16,019 nucleotides of DNA, from assembly GCA_003242275.1 (NCBI GenBank), contig QGUX01000046.1:1-16019 (forward strand). Direction: 5' to 3'. Both the position numbers and the translations under genes were made by a program. Positions 1 through 7,224 of this stretch are shown here, piece by piece. The notes under the pieces are model-generated. The model made no database searches, was not told the DNA's origin, and worked only from the letters and a program-made list of their open reading frames with translations. The DNA comes from Pseudomonadota bacterium. Lineage in GTDB: Bacteria > Pseudomonadota > Gammaproteobacteria > Steroidobacterales > Steroidobacteraceae. Every line of letters starts with the position of its first letter. The stretch's first letter is position 1.

Positions 1-1
1 C

Positions 2-454
2 GCGCGCGCATGGAATCCCCGCCGGCGCGCGCTGGTGGCGGCGCTGGACGGCACCGATGACCTGGACGCCTCGCTGCTGCTGCTGCCGGAACTGGGCCTG
101 GTCGACGGACATGACCCGCGCTTCGTCGACACCGTCGAGGCCATCGGCCGTGAGCTGCGCGAGGGAGAGCTGGTGTTCCGCTACCGGCACGAGGACGACT
201 TCGGCCGGCCGGAGGTGGCGTTCACGGTGTGCGCGTTCTGGTACGTGAATGCGCTGGCGTCGATCGGGCGCGTCGAGGAGGCGCGGGAGCAGTTCGAGCA
301 GCTGCTGAAGCACCGGAACCACCTGGGGATGCTGTCGGAGGACATCGATCCGAAGACCGGGCAGCACTGGGGGAACTATCCACAGACGTACAGCATGGTG
401 GGGATCATCAGTTGCGCGCTCAGGTTGAGCCGCTCGTGGGAATCGGCGCCCTGA
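2..454 (+). CDS. GH15 glucoamylase/trehalase-like glycoside hydrolase, 3' end only
   Basis: The reading frame is open from the window edge and ends at TGA 452-454, giving the last ~150 residues of what is normally a ~600-residue protein. What is seen: an AWNPR segment, then DDLDASLLLLPELG, a RYRHEDDFG stretch, and a C-terminal block with MLSEDIDP, TGQHWGNYPQ and SMVGII. This order is typical of the C-terminal half of the GH15 (alpha/alpha)6 barrel. The Glu in MLSEDIDP (codon 338-340) aligns with the catalytic base of bacterial GH15 enzymes. The family hydrolyses alpha-1,4/1,6-glucans or trehalose to glucose by inversion; the substrate cannot be told from this fragment. The GTG at 35 is internal, not a start, because family homology extends upstream of it. 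No clear terminator follows; 194 bases separate it from the next gene. Confidence 0.88.
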   Translation, partial: ARAWNPRRRALVAALDGTDDLDASLLLLPELGLVDGHDPRFVDTVEAIGRELREGELVFRYRHEDDFGRPEVAFTVCAFWYVNALASIGRVEEAREQFEQLLKHRNHLGMLSEDIDPKTGQHWGNYPQTYSMVGIISCALRLSRSWESAP

Positions 455-648
455 TCCAGACGATCCCGCACTTCACGCCGGCCGTGTTCCGGGCCCTGGG
501 CGCAGCGAGGTAGCTGTCCAGCACAGCGTGGAGTTGCGCGCGGTGACGGGTATTCGTGCCGGCAACCGGGGTTCATTCCCCTGTGGGTCGTTTCCCGCGG
601 CTGCCGTCGATGGCATGATTCGCTTGGACCGGTTGCTCAGGGAAGAAC

Positions 649-1359
649 ATGCCGGATGTATTCCTCTCCTACTGCCACGATGACCAATCCGCCGCCCGGC
701 GCTTTGCGGGGGCGCTGGAGGATGAGGGCTTCGAAGTCTGGTGGGACGACGTCCTGAACCCGGGCGAGGCCTTCGACCAGGTCACGGAGGCAGCGCTGCG
801 GGCGGCCAGGGCCGTGGTCGTCCTATGGACCCACAGGTCCGTGGCCTCGCGCTGGGTGCGCTCGGAGGCTACGCAGGCCGCCCGCTACGGCACGCTGGTG
901 CCGGTCGCGCTGGAACCCTGCGACCGGCCGATCCAGTTCGAGCTGACCCACACGGCCGACCTGGCCGGCTGGAATGGCGATCGCAGCGACGCCCGCTGGC
1001 GCTCCTTTGTCGAACGGCTGCGCAAGTTCGTTGCCCGGCCGGATGCGGGTGCCACCGGCACTGCAGAGGTTCCCGCGGCACCGGCCCCGCCTTCGCCGCC
1101 GGCGTCCACGTCGCGCCCGTCGCGAAGCTGCCTCTTCGCGCGCTGGCAGCCTCCGTCACGGTCATCGCCATCATTGCCATTGCCTTTGCGCTGCTTCGTG
1201 ATCGCGCCGCGGGTGGAAGCATCGCACAACTCGCGGAACTGGTGCGCCGCGACGACTATGGAACAGCCTTCCGCATGGCGCTGCAGATGCGCGAACGGTC
1301 GGGCATGGACAAGGGCGATCGCTTCCGGGAGCTATGGAACCAGATCGTGCTGCCCATGA
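649..1359 (+). CDS. TIR domain, N-terminal part of the split gene
   Basis: As given, this frame encodes 236 residues, but only about the first 140-150 look like real protein; the rest to TGA 1357-1359 is out-of-frame Ser/Pro/Arg-rich sequence. The TIR domain covers about residues 2-130: VFLSYCHDD (beta A), EVWWDD (BB region), AARAVVVLW, then the SRWVRSEA helix. Glu73 in that helix sits where NAD-cleaving TIR domains carry their catalytic glutamate, so NADase activity is possible but unproven. The type resembles the bacterial TIR_2 group that is often fused to other signalling modules. A Pro/Ala/Ser linker follows from about residue 133. In the intact protein this domain would lie in the cytoplasm, before the single membrane helix. 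Confidence 0.82.
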   Translation: MPDVFLSYCHDDQSAARRFAGALEDEGFEVWWDDVLNPGEAFDQVTEAALRAARAVVVLWTHRSVASRWVRSEATQAARYGTLVPVALEPCDRPIQFELTHTADLAGWNGDRSDARWRSFVERLRKFVARPDAGATGTAEVPAAPAPPSPPASTSRPSRSCLFARWQPPSRSSPSLPLPLRCFVIAPRVEASHNSRNWCAATTMEQPSAWRCRCANGRAWTRAIASGSYGTRSCCP

Positions 1360-3260
1360 TCCCGCTGGTCAGCGAGGATGGGGCGACGGTCTGGTTCAAG
1401 CCCTACAACGATGCCGGCGACTGGATCAAGGCGGGCGTGACGCCGATCACCACGCCGGTCGATGCGCCCTCCGGCGTGTTGAGGGTGAAGGTCGAAAAGC
1501 CGGGTTTCCGCACCGGCTACTTCGCGATCTCCAATCCGGGCCTGTCGGTGAAGACGGACATGAACCTGCTCGCGAATGCATCGCCCACCATGAGGGAGGC
1601 TCTGGAGACGCAGGTGCCGTTACCCCTCGTGAAGGAAGGCACGCTGGAGGAAGGAATGGTGATCGTGCCGGCTTCAGAGGTGCCCGTGCACGTGAACCAG
1701 TGGACCACTTCCGTGGCCGGCACTGCGAGACAGTTCGTCCCCGCCTTTGCCGTCTCGCGCACCGAGGTGACGAACGCGGAATACCAGCGGTTCGTCGACG
1801 CCGGCGGATACGACAATCCGGCCTACTGGCAGGACCTGACGTTCCTGGATGGCGGCCGGGAACTGACGTGGGATGAGGCCAAGCTGCACTTCGTCGATTC
1901 CACCGGCAAACCGGGGCCCCGCCAGTGGAAGTTCAGCAGGTATCCGGAAGGCGATGACGACCTGCCGGTTGGCGGCATCAGCTGGTACGAGGCAAGGGCA
2001 TATGCGCGCTTCAGCGGCAAGGAATTGCCAACCGTGCACCACTGGGCGCGTTACGCGTTTTCGTTCCGGGAAGCCCTCTTCCCCACGGCGCCGACCGTCG
2101 CGCTGGCCAGCCGGTTCTCCGCTTCCGGTCCAGCACCAGCGGGCGACGACGTGGGACCGGGACCCTGGGGCACGGTCCATACCGCCGGCAACGTGCGCGA
2201 GTGGGTGTACAACGCCACGGGCACCGACCGGCTGGCACTGGGTGGCGCCTGGAACGACTACGCGTCGCTTTACGCTTACGCCTTGAACGTGCCACCCATG
2301 GACCGTTCACCAGAGAACGGCCTGCGGCTGATGCAGCTGCTGCCGGGCACGCCGGTCAACGAGGCGTTGTACGAGCCGATCCAGTTGTTGCGCTGGGATG
2401 AACTCCCGGGACGCAAGCCGGTCAACAACGAACAGTTCGAGATGATGCGGCTGCAATTCACCACGTCCCGCGGGCAACCCCTGAAGACGACGGTTGAGCA
2501 GGTGCAGGAAACATCCCGGTGGACCGCCGAGAGGGTGGTCCTGGACTTCGCGGACGGGCAGCAGGTCCTCTACATCGTCCTGCCAAAGGGAGCGCAGGAG
2601 CGCCTGCAAGCAGTCGTCTATGCGCCGCCGGGTGACTGCTGCATTGGCTGGCGCCCCAACGACGAGGCGATTGACTTTGCGCGGCGCGCGCCGGCGGACA
2701 TCGTGGTCATGAGCGGCCGGGCGCTGGTCATTCCAATTTGGGAGAACAGCTTCGAGCGGGTGGAGCGCGACCCGCCTGTACGTTCTGTCGCGGAGACCCA
2801 GGACCGGGACCGCCGCATGGCCCTCTCCTGGTACCAGGATCTCGACGCCACCCTCGATTACCTGGAGACCCGCTCCGACATCGACCCCAGGCGCGTTGCG
2901 CTGCTGGCGATGAGTTACGGTGCGACAACAATCGCCCCCATCGTCCTGGCCATCGAGGGACGCATCAAGGCAGCAGTGTTCATCTCGGGAGGACTGCGCC
3001 CGGAGCCCCCGACCCACCCGATGCGCGATCCATTGAACTACCTGCCGCGCATCACGATCCCGGTGCTGATGATCAATGGCCGGTATGACCAAGTGTTCGG
3101 ATATGACAGCTCGCGCAAGCACATGTACGACCTGCTGGGCACGCCGGCGACGGACAAGAAGCAGGTGCCCTATGAAGTGGGCCACTTTGCCTACCCGCCC
3201 AACTCACTGGCCAAGGATGTAGGCGGCTGGCTGGACACGCACCTGGGCCCAAGCCGCTGA
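1068..3260 (+). CDS. membrane helix + PEGA-like + SUMF1/FGE-like + alpha/beta-hydrolase, C-terminal part of the split gene
   Basis: The left boundary is approximate; the frame itself is open from before 741, but the codons before about 1060 overlap the TIR domain and are a shadow. In order: a hydrophobic helix (nt 1143-1196), a coil-rich segment, a PEGA-like block with VWFKPYN and VEKPGF (about 1384-1530), a SUMF1 domain (about 1648-2345) with EVTNAEYQRFVD, GGISWYEARAYA, AGNVREWV and LGGAW, and a dienelactone-hydrolase-like domain (about 2590-3260). The hydrolase has nucleophile elbow AMSYGA (Ser codon 2913-2915), Asp in NGRYDQ (3087-3089) and His in VGHFAYPP (3183-3185), so the Ser-Asp-His triad appears complete. 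The SUMF1 domain has no cysteine, so sulfatase-activating (formylglycine) chemistry is not expected. Orientation across the membrane (hydrolase in the periplasm) is inferred. Substrate unknown. Confidence 0.82.
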   Translation, partial: GSRGTGPAFAAGVHVAPVAKLPLRALAASVTVIAIIAIAFALLRDRAAGGSIAQLAELVRRDDYGTAFRMALQMRERSGMDKGDRFRELWNQIVLPMIPLVSEDGATVWFKPYNDAGDWIKAGVTPITTPVDAPSGVLRVKVEKPGFRTGYFAISNPGLSVKTDMNLLANASPTMREALETQVPLPLVKEGTLEEGMVIVPASEVPVHVNQWTTSVAGTARQFVPAFAVSRTEVTNAEYQRFVDAGGYDNPAYWQDLTFLDGGRELTWDEAKLHFVDSTGKPGPRQWKFSRYPEGDDDLPVGGISWYEARAYARFSGKELPTVHHWARYAFSFREALFPTAPTVALASRFSASGPAPAGDDVGPGPWGTVHTAGNVREWVYNATGTDRLALGGAWNDYASLYAYALNVPPMDRSPENGLRLMQLLPGTPVNEALYEPIQLLRWDELPGRKPVNNEQFEMMRLQFTTSRGQPLKTTVEQVQETSRWTAERVVLDFADGQQVLYIVLPKGAQERLQAVVYAPPGDCCIGWRPNDEAIDFARRAPADIVVMSGRALVIPIWENSFERVERDPPVRSVAETQDRDRRMALSWYQDLDATLDYLETRSDIDPRRVALLAMSYGATTIAPIVLAIEGRIKAAVFISGGLRPEPPTHPMRDPLNYLPRITIPVLMINGRYDQVFGYDSSRKHMYDLLGTPATDKKQVPYEVGHFAYPPNSLAKDVGGWLDTHLGPSR

Positions 3261-3302
3261 TCAAGGTCCAGTTGCCGCGCATCGCTGTGCGGAGAAGGGC
3301 GT

Positions 3303-3395
3303 CGCGAGGATGCCTATCTCGACAGCGTCCTCGAGACCGTCAATGGGTCGGATGTGCTCATCGCCGTCTGGGATGGCGAGGCGGCGCGAGCTGCC
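3303..3395 (+). pseudogene. possible remnant of a SLOG/Rossmann-type protein
   Basis: In the frame of codons beginning at 3303, the translation contains DAYLDSVLETV followed by SDVLIAVWDGEAARA. The second block is what one finds in bacterial SLOG/LOG-like Rossmann proteins (pattern: aspartate, hydrophobic strand, then W-D-G and a small-residue loop). The usual GGT-A continuation is absent and there is no start codon, ribosome site or further matching sequence, so at most this is a decayed fragment. It lies 40 bases after the TIR-SUMF1-hydrolase stop. SLOG domains often occur with TIR and other nucleotide-signal modules. Chance similarity cannot be excluded. Confidence 0.3.
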
Positions 3396-3640
3396 TCCAA
3401 CGAGAGCACCCATGGGCAGGACGCCCCTGGAAGGAGCAGGAAGGCGCTCCACCTCCGCCAAGCTGCCAAATGTCAGCTTGACACCCTCTCCTTTGGGCAA
3501 AATGCCCGCCTGTCCCCGATTTGGCTCAGCAGCCCCGGACGTCTGCCGCTTTTTCGCAGGCTGGAGTCATGGGGCGGCCCATCGGGTCATCTCCCGCTGC
3601 TGCAATGGCATCAGCCCCAGGGACCCAATTTTCGCGTAAC

Positions 3641-3668
3641 TTGTTGTCTTTTGTACCAAACGTATAAG
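3641..3668 (+). promoter_or_regulatory. likely sigma-70 promoter of mutS
   Basis: TTGTTG (3641-3646) and TATAAG (3663-3668) are separated by 16 bases in an unusually A/T-rich stretch just before mutS. Transcription would begin near 3675, leaving a leader of only about 14 bases before the GTG start. The -10 match is good and the -35 match partial. Confidence 0.5.
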
Positions 3669-3688
3669 AACCAGGATTTCCGAAGGTC

Positions 3689-6289
3689 GTGACCGATTCC
3701 TTCCAGAACCACACGCCGATGATGCAGCAGTACCTGCGCATCAAGGCGGAATACCCCGACGTCCTGCTCTTCTACCGCATGGGCGACTTCTACGAAATGT
3801 TCTACGAGGATGCCCGCCGGGCGGCCTCGCTGATCGACATCGCCCTGACCACGCGCGGGCAGTCGGCCGGGGAGCCCATCCCGATGGCCGGCGTGCCGGT
3901 GGCCAGCGTGGAGAACTACCTCGCCCGGCTGGTGCGCAAGGGCGAATCCGTGGCCATCTGCGAGCAGATCGGCGACCCCGGCAAGTCCAAGGGCCCGGTG
4001 GAGCGGCGCGTGGTGCGGGTGGTGACGCCGGGCACGCTGGTGGAGGACGCCCTGCTCGACCGCCAGCGCGAGAGCCTGCTGGCGGCACTGGTGTTCGATG
4101 GCGAGCGGCATGGCCTGGCGTGGCTGGATCTGGCCAGCGGCCGCTTCTGTGCGAGCGAGCTGGGTGATGCCTCCGAGGTGGCGGCGGAACTGGAACGCCT
4201 GCGCCCGGCCGAGCTGCTGCTGCCCGAGGACCAGCGGCGCGACCACCTGCCCAACACCCGCCTGCGCCCGCCGTGGCACTTCGAGCTGGATTCGGCCCGC
4301 CGCATGCTGACCGAGCAGTTCGGCACCCGCGACCTGGCGGGCTTCGGCGCGGAGGAGCTGACCGCGGGCCTGCGCGCCGCCGGCGCGCTGCTGCAGTACG
4401 CGCGCGACACCCAGAAGGCCGCCCTGCCCCACATCCGCGCGATCTCGGTGCAGTCCCGCGACGAGGGCCTGCAGCTCGACGCGGCCACGCGCCGCAACCT
4501 GGAGCTGGACCGGAGCCTGGGCGGCAACGACGACGCCACGCTGTTCGCGCTGCTGAACCGCACCGCCACCGCCATGGGCGCGCGCGAGTTGCGCCGCTGG
4601 CTGAACCGCCCGCTGCGCGACCGCGGCGTGCTGCGCCAGCGCTATGCCGCCGTGCAGGCGCTGGGCGAATCCCGCCGCTTCGAGGCGCTGGCCGAGGCCA
4701 TGCGCCCCATCGGCGACCTGGAGCGCGTGCTGGCCCGCGTGGCGCTGCGCTCGGCCCGCCCGCGCGACCTGGTGCAGCTGCGCACCTCGCTGGCGCAGCT
4801 GCCGGCCGTGCACGCGGCGCTCGATGGCGCCGACATCCCGCTGGTGCGCTCGCTGGCCCAGCGCATCGGCGAGCATCCCAGGGAGCTGCACCTGCTGCAG
4901 TCGGCCATCGCCGAGGAGCCTTCCGCATTGCTGCGCGACGGCGACGTGATCGCCGCCGGCTACGACGCCACGCTGGACCAGTTGCGCCGCATCGCCACCA
5001 ACACCGACGAGTTCCTGCTCGAGCTGGAGAAGAAGGAGCGCGAGCGCTCCGGCATCCCGCAGCTCAAGCTCGGCTACAACCGCGTGCAGGGCTTCTTCAT
5101 CGAGATCCCGCGTGCGCATGCGGAGAAGGTGCCGGCGGACTACCTGCGCCGCCAGACGGTGAAGTCGGCCGAACGCTTCATCACGCCCGAACTGAAGAAG
5201 TTCGAGGACGAGGTGCTGGGCGCACGCGACAAGGCGCTGGCGCGCGAGAAGGAGCTCTACGACGGCGTGCTCGACCAGCTGATCGCGGCCCTGCCCGCGC
5301 TGCAGGACTGCGCCGCGGCCCTGGCCAGCCTGGACGCGCTGAACAACCTGGCCGAGCGCGCCGACACGCTGCACTGGGTGGAGCCGGAGCTGACCGACGC
5401 CGCGGTGTTCAAGGTCGAGGCCGGCCGCCACCCGGTGGTGGAGCAGTACAGCGGCACGCAGTTCGTGGCCAACGACCTCTGCTTCGACGACTCGCGCCGC
5501 ATGCTGATCGTCACCGGCCCGAACATGGGCGGCAAGTCCACCTACATGCGCCAGGCCGCGCTGATCGCGGTGCTGGCGCACATGGGCAGCTTCGTGCCGG
5601 CGCGCTCGGCGGTGATCGGCCCCATCGACCGCGTGTTCACGCGCATCGGCGCGGCGGACGACCTGGCCGGCGGCCGCTCCACCTTCATGGTGGAGATGAC
5701 CGAGACCGCCAACATCCTGCACAACGCCACCGCGCAGAGCCTGGTGCTGATGGACGAGATCGGCCGCGGCACCAGCACCTTCGACGGCCTGTCGCTGGCC
5801 TGGGCGGTGGCGCGGCACCTCGCCACCAAGGTGGGCGCATTCACGCTGTTCGCCACCCACTACTTCGAGCTGACCAGCCTGGCCAACGAGCTGCCCGGCG
5901 TGGTCAACCTGCACCTCGACGCCACCGAGCACGGCGAGGAGCTGGTGTTCCTGCACGCGGTGAAGGAAGGCCCGGCCAACCGCAGCTATGGCCTGGCGGT
6001 GGCGCGGCTGGCGGGCGTGCCGCAGCCGGTGATCGCGGCGGCGCGCAAGTACCTGGCCGCGCTGGAGGCACAGCGGGACGCGCAGGCGGAAGCGGCGCCC
6101 TCGCCACAGCAGTCGCTGCCCTTCCATGAGGATGCGGCACCCGGAGCCGGCGCCGGCGCGGCCGTGGCGGAGGCGGAGACCGATCCCCTGCGGGAGCGGC
6201 TGGCCGTGCTGGATCCGGATGCGCTCTCGCCGCGCGAGGCGCATGCCCTGCTCTACGAGCTGCGCGAGCTGGCCCGCGGCGGCAACTGA
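3689..6289 (+). CDS. mutS: DNA mismatch repair protein MutS
   Basis: MutS binds mismatches and small loops in new DNA and, with ATP, recruits MutL to start repair. The 866 residues compare with about 853 in E. coli. Seen: the mismatch-reading F34-Y-E36 motif in MGDFYE; connector, lever and clamp regions; Walker [10 protein letters not shown] from residue 610; Walker B LVLMDE (Asp689-Glu690) followed by GRGTSTFDG; and a C-terminal tetramerisation-like block ([11 protein letters not shown]). Between the ATPase and that block lies an Ala/Gly/Glu-rich linker with QQSLPF (807-812), a beta-clamp-binding type sequence. The GTG at 3689 is chosen because the in-frame stop at 3665-3667 excludes earlier starts, and the next ATG (3719) would remove the conserved HTP segment. 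The GAAGG before it (3682-3686) is only two bases from the start, so the ribosome site is unusual. It stands alone and converges with the oligopeptide transporter operon. Confidence 0.98.
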   Translation: MTDSFQNHTPMMQQYLRIKAEYPDVLLFYRMGDFYEMFYEDARRAASLIDIALTTRGQSAGEPIPMAGVPVASVENYLARLVRKGESVAICEQIGDPGKSKGPVERRVVRVVTPGTLVEDALLDRQRESLLAALVFDGERHGLAWLDLASGRFCASELGDASEVAAELERLRPAELLLPEDQRRDHLPNTRLRPPWHFELDSARRMLTEQFGTRDLAGFGAEELTAGLRAAGALLQYARDTQKAALPHIRAISVQSRDEGLQLDAATRRNLELDRSLGGNDDATLFALLNRTATAMGARELRRWLNRPLRDRGVLRQRYAAVQALGESRRFEALAEAMRPIGDLERVLARVALRSARPRDLVQLRTSLAQLPAVHAALDGADIPLVRSLAQRIGEHPRELHLLQSAIAEEPSALLRDGDVIAAGYDATLDQLRRIATNTDEFLLELEKKERERSGIPQLKLGYNRVQGFFIEIPRAHAEKVPADYLRRQTVKSAERFITPELKKFEDEVLGARDKALAREKELYDGVLDQLIAALPALQDCAAALASLDALNNLAERADTLHWVEPELTDAAVFKVEAGRHPVVEQYSGTQFVANDLCFDDSRRMLIVTGPNMGGKSTYMRQAALIAVLAHMGSFVPARSAVIGPIDRVFTRIGAADDLAGGRSTFMVEMTETANILHNATAQSLVLMDEIGRGTSTFDGLSLAWAVARHLATKVGAFTLFATHYFELTSLANELPGVVNLHLDATEHGEELVFLHAVKEGPANRSYGLAVARLAGVPQPVIAAARKYLAALEAQRDAQAEAAPSPQQSLPFHEDAAPGAGAGAAVAEAETDPLRERLAVLDPDALSPREAHALLYELRELARGGN

Positions 6290-6306
6290 TCCGCAAGATG
6301 CGCGAG

Positions 6307-6335
6307 CTGCGCCGGGAATGACCTGCCCGGCGCGG
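6307..6335. terminator. candidate bidirectional terminator hairpin between mutS and oppC
   Basis: Inverted repeat: GCGCCGGG (6309-6316) pairs with CCCGGCGC (6326-6333) around a 9-base loop, and can be extended two pairs through a G-T pair. It lies in the 53-base convergent gap, where both operons need to end. There is no T-run on either side, so this is a strong stem without the full intrinsic terminator signature. Confidence 0.4.
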
Positions 6336-6342
6336 CGGCGTG

Positions 6343-7224
6343 CTAGTCCTTCGACGCCCTCACGTCGAGCGCGTCGCGCAGGCCGTCGCCGATGAAGTTC
6401 AGCGCGAACAGCGTCACCGACAGCGCGATGCCGGGGAAGATCAGCAGCCAGGGATACTCTTCCATCGCGTCCGCGCCCTCTGCGATCAGCGAGCCCCACG
6501 AGGACTGCGGCGGCTGCACGCCCAGCCCGAGGAAGGAGATGAAGGCCTCCAGCAGCATCACCGCCGGTATCGTCAGCGTGGTGTAGACGATCAGCGGCCC
6601 GACGGCATTGGGAATCAGGTGCCGCATGATGATGGCCCGCCGCGGCAGGCCGATGGAAATGGCCGCCTCGACGAACTCCTGGTGGCGCAGCGCCTGCACC
6701 TGGCCGCGGATGATGCGCGCCATGGTCAGCCACTCCACCGCGCCGATGGCCAGGAACAGGAGCAGCATGCTGCGCCCGAACACCACCGTCAGCAGCACCA
6801 CGAAGATCATGAACGGCAGCGCGTAGATGATGTCGACGATGCGCATCATCACCGCGTCCACGCGTCCGCCGAAGTAGCCGGCGATGGAACCCCAGGTCAC
6901 GCCGATCAGCAGCGCCACCGCGGTGGCGATCAGGCCCACCATCAGCGACACCCGCCCGCCGTACAGCACGCGCACCAGCAGGTCACGCCCGAAGGTGTCG
7001 GTGCCGAACCAGTGCGCGGCGGATGGCGCGGAGGCGCCCAGCACCAGGTCCTGCTCCTCGTAGCCATAGGGACTGATCCACGGCCCCGCGATGCAGGCCA
7101 GCGCGATCAGCCCGAACACGATGCCGCTGGCCACCGCGAGGCGGTTGCGGCGCAGGCGCGCCCAGGCGTCCTGCCAAAGCGAGGTGCCCTGCTCGAAGCG
7201 GACGGCTTCTTCCACGGCGCTCAT
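6343..7224 (-). CDS. oppC: oligopeptide ABC transporter permease OppC
   Basis: 293 residues, an inner-membrane permease of the BPD_transp_1 family. It starts with an N-terminal cytoplasmic stretch (SLWQDAWARLRRNRLAV) before the first membrane helix, as in OppC/DppC. The periplasmic loop has HWFGTDTFGRDLL, a hallmark of OppC-type permeases. The EAA loop that contacts the ATPase is EFVEAAISIGLPRRAIIMRH, followed by IPNAVGP. About six membrane helices are visible, and the C-terminus ends LNFIGDGLRDALDVR, typical for the family. The ATG at 7222-7224 overlaps the oppB stop by four bases (ATGA), so translation is probably coupled; the frame upstream of it is the shadow of oppB. The stop is TAG. It is the last gene of the operon, with mutS converging 53 bases away. 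Confidence 0.95.
   Translation of the reverse strand: MSAVEEAVRFEQGTSLWQDAWARLRRNRLAVASGIVFGLIALACIAGPWISPYGYEEQDLVLGASAPSAAHWFGTDTFGRDLLVRVLYGGRVSLMVGLIATAVALLIGVTWGSIAGYFGGRVDAVMMRIVDIIYALPFMIFVVLLTVVFGRSMLLLFLAIGAVEWLTMARIIRGQVQALRHQEFVEAAISIGLPRRAIIMRHLIPNAVGPLIVYTTLTIPAVMLLEAFISFLGLGVQPPQSSWGSLIAEGADAMEEYPWLLIFPGIALSVTLFALNFIGDGLRDALDVRASKD

Larger units (their letters stand above)
649..3260 (+). pseudogene. TIR - membrane helix - PEGA-like - SUMF1/FGE - alpha/beta-hydrolase protein, interrupted by one frameshift
   Basis: Two overlapping frames encode consecutive parts of one protein. The first (from ATG 649) holds a TIR domain and a Pro/Ala linker. The second, open to TGA 3258-3260, holds a membrane helix, a PEGA-like segment, a SUMF1 domain and a hydrolase. 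Moving between them needs a -1 shift, equivalent to one missing base, somewhere around 1060-1140. With one base added the gene is 2613 nt, exactly 870 codons plus stop. The second frame has no ATG, GTG or TTG between the linker and the membrane helix, so it is unlikely to be a separate gene. The start at 649 has an AGGGAAG ribosome site about five bases upstream. From family knowledge, the part after the helix resembles the C-terminal half of kinase-SUMF1-hydrolase proteins, with TIR in place of the kinase. Sequencing error, true inactivation and programmed shift are all possible; I lean to the first two. Confidence 0.75.
3261..3688. other. gene-free gap with a remnant and the mutS promoter
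   Basis: No intact gene is seen in these 428 bases. The open frames present have no ribosome site and no recognisable domain beyond the short SLOG-like stretch listed separately. A GGGCA-AAA-TGCCC hairpin at 3495-3507 is small and has no T-run after it. The last ~60 bases are clearly more A/T-rich than the surroundings and hold the mutS promoter. No terminator for the TIR-SUMF1 gene was recognised. Confidence 0.6.

Noticed and set aside
611..626. TGGCATGATTCGCTTG resembling a sigma-54 promoter before the TIR gene
   Set aside because: The spacing between the GG and GC elements is two bases too short for a -24/-12 promoter.
1060..1140. Programmed -1 ribosomal frameshift signal
   Set aside because: No slippery heptamer in the TIR frame in this zone and no obvious downstream stem at the right distance; a base-count error or mutation is simpler.
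3495..3507. GGGCA-AAA-TGCCC as terminator of the TIR-SUMF1-hydrolase gene
   Set aside because: Only five pairs, a three-base loop, no T-run, and more than 230 bases after the stop codon.
3310..3692. Small plus-strand open frames between the hydrolase and mutS as genes
   Set aside because: No ribosome sites, no consistent codon use and no domain similarity except the 31-codon SLOG-like stretch.
3611..6733. 1040-codon open frame on the minus strand opposite mutS
   Set aside because: Low-complexity His/Arg/Ala/Gln-rich translation without domains, mirror of a certain gene; a usual effect of G/C-rich third positions.
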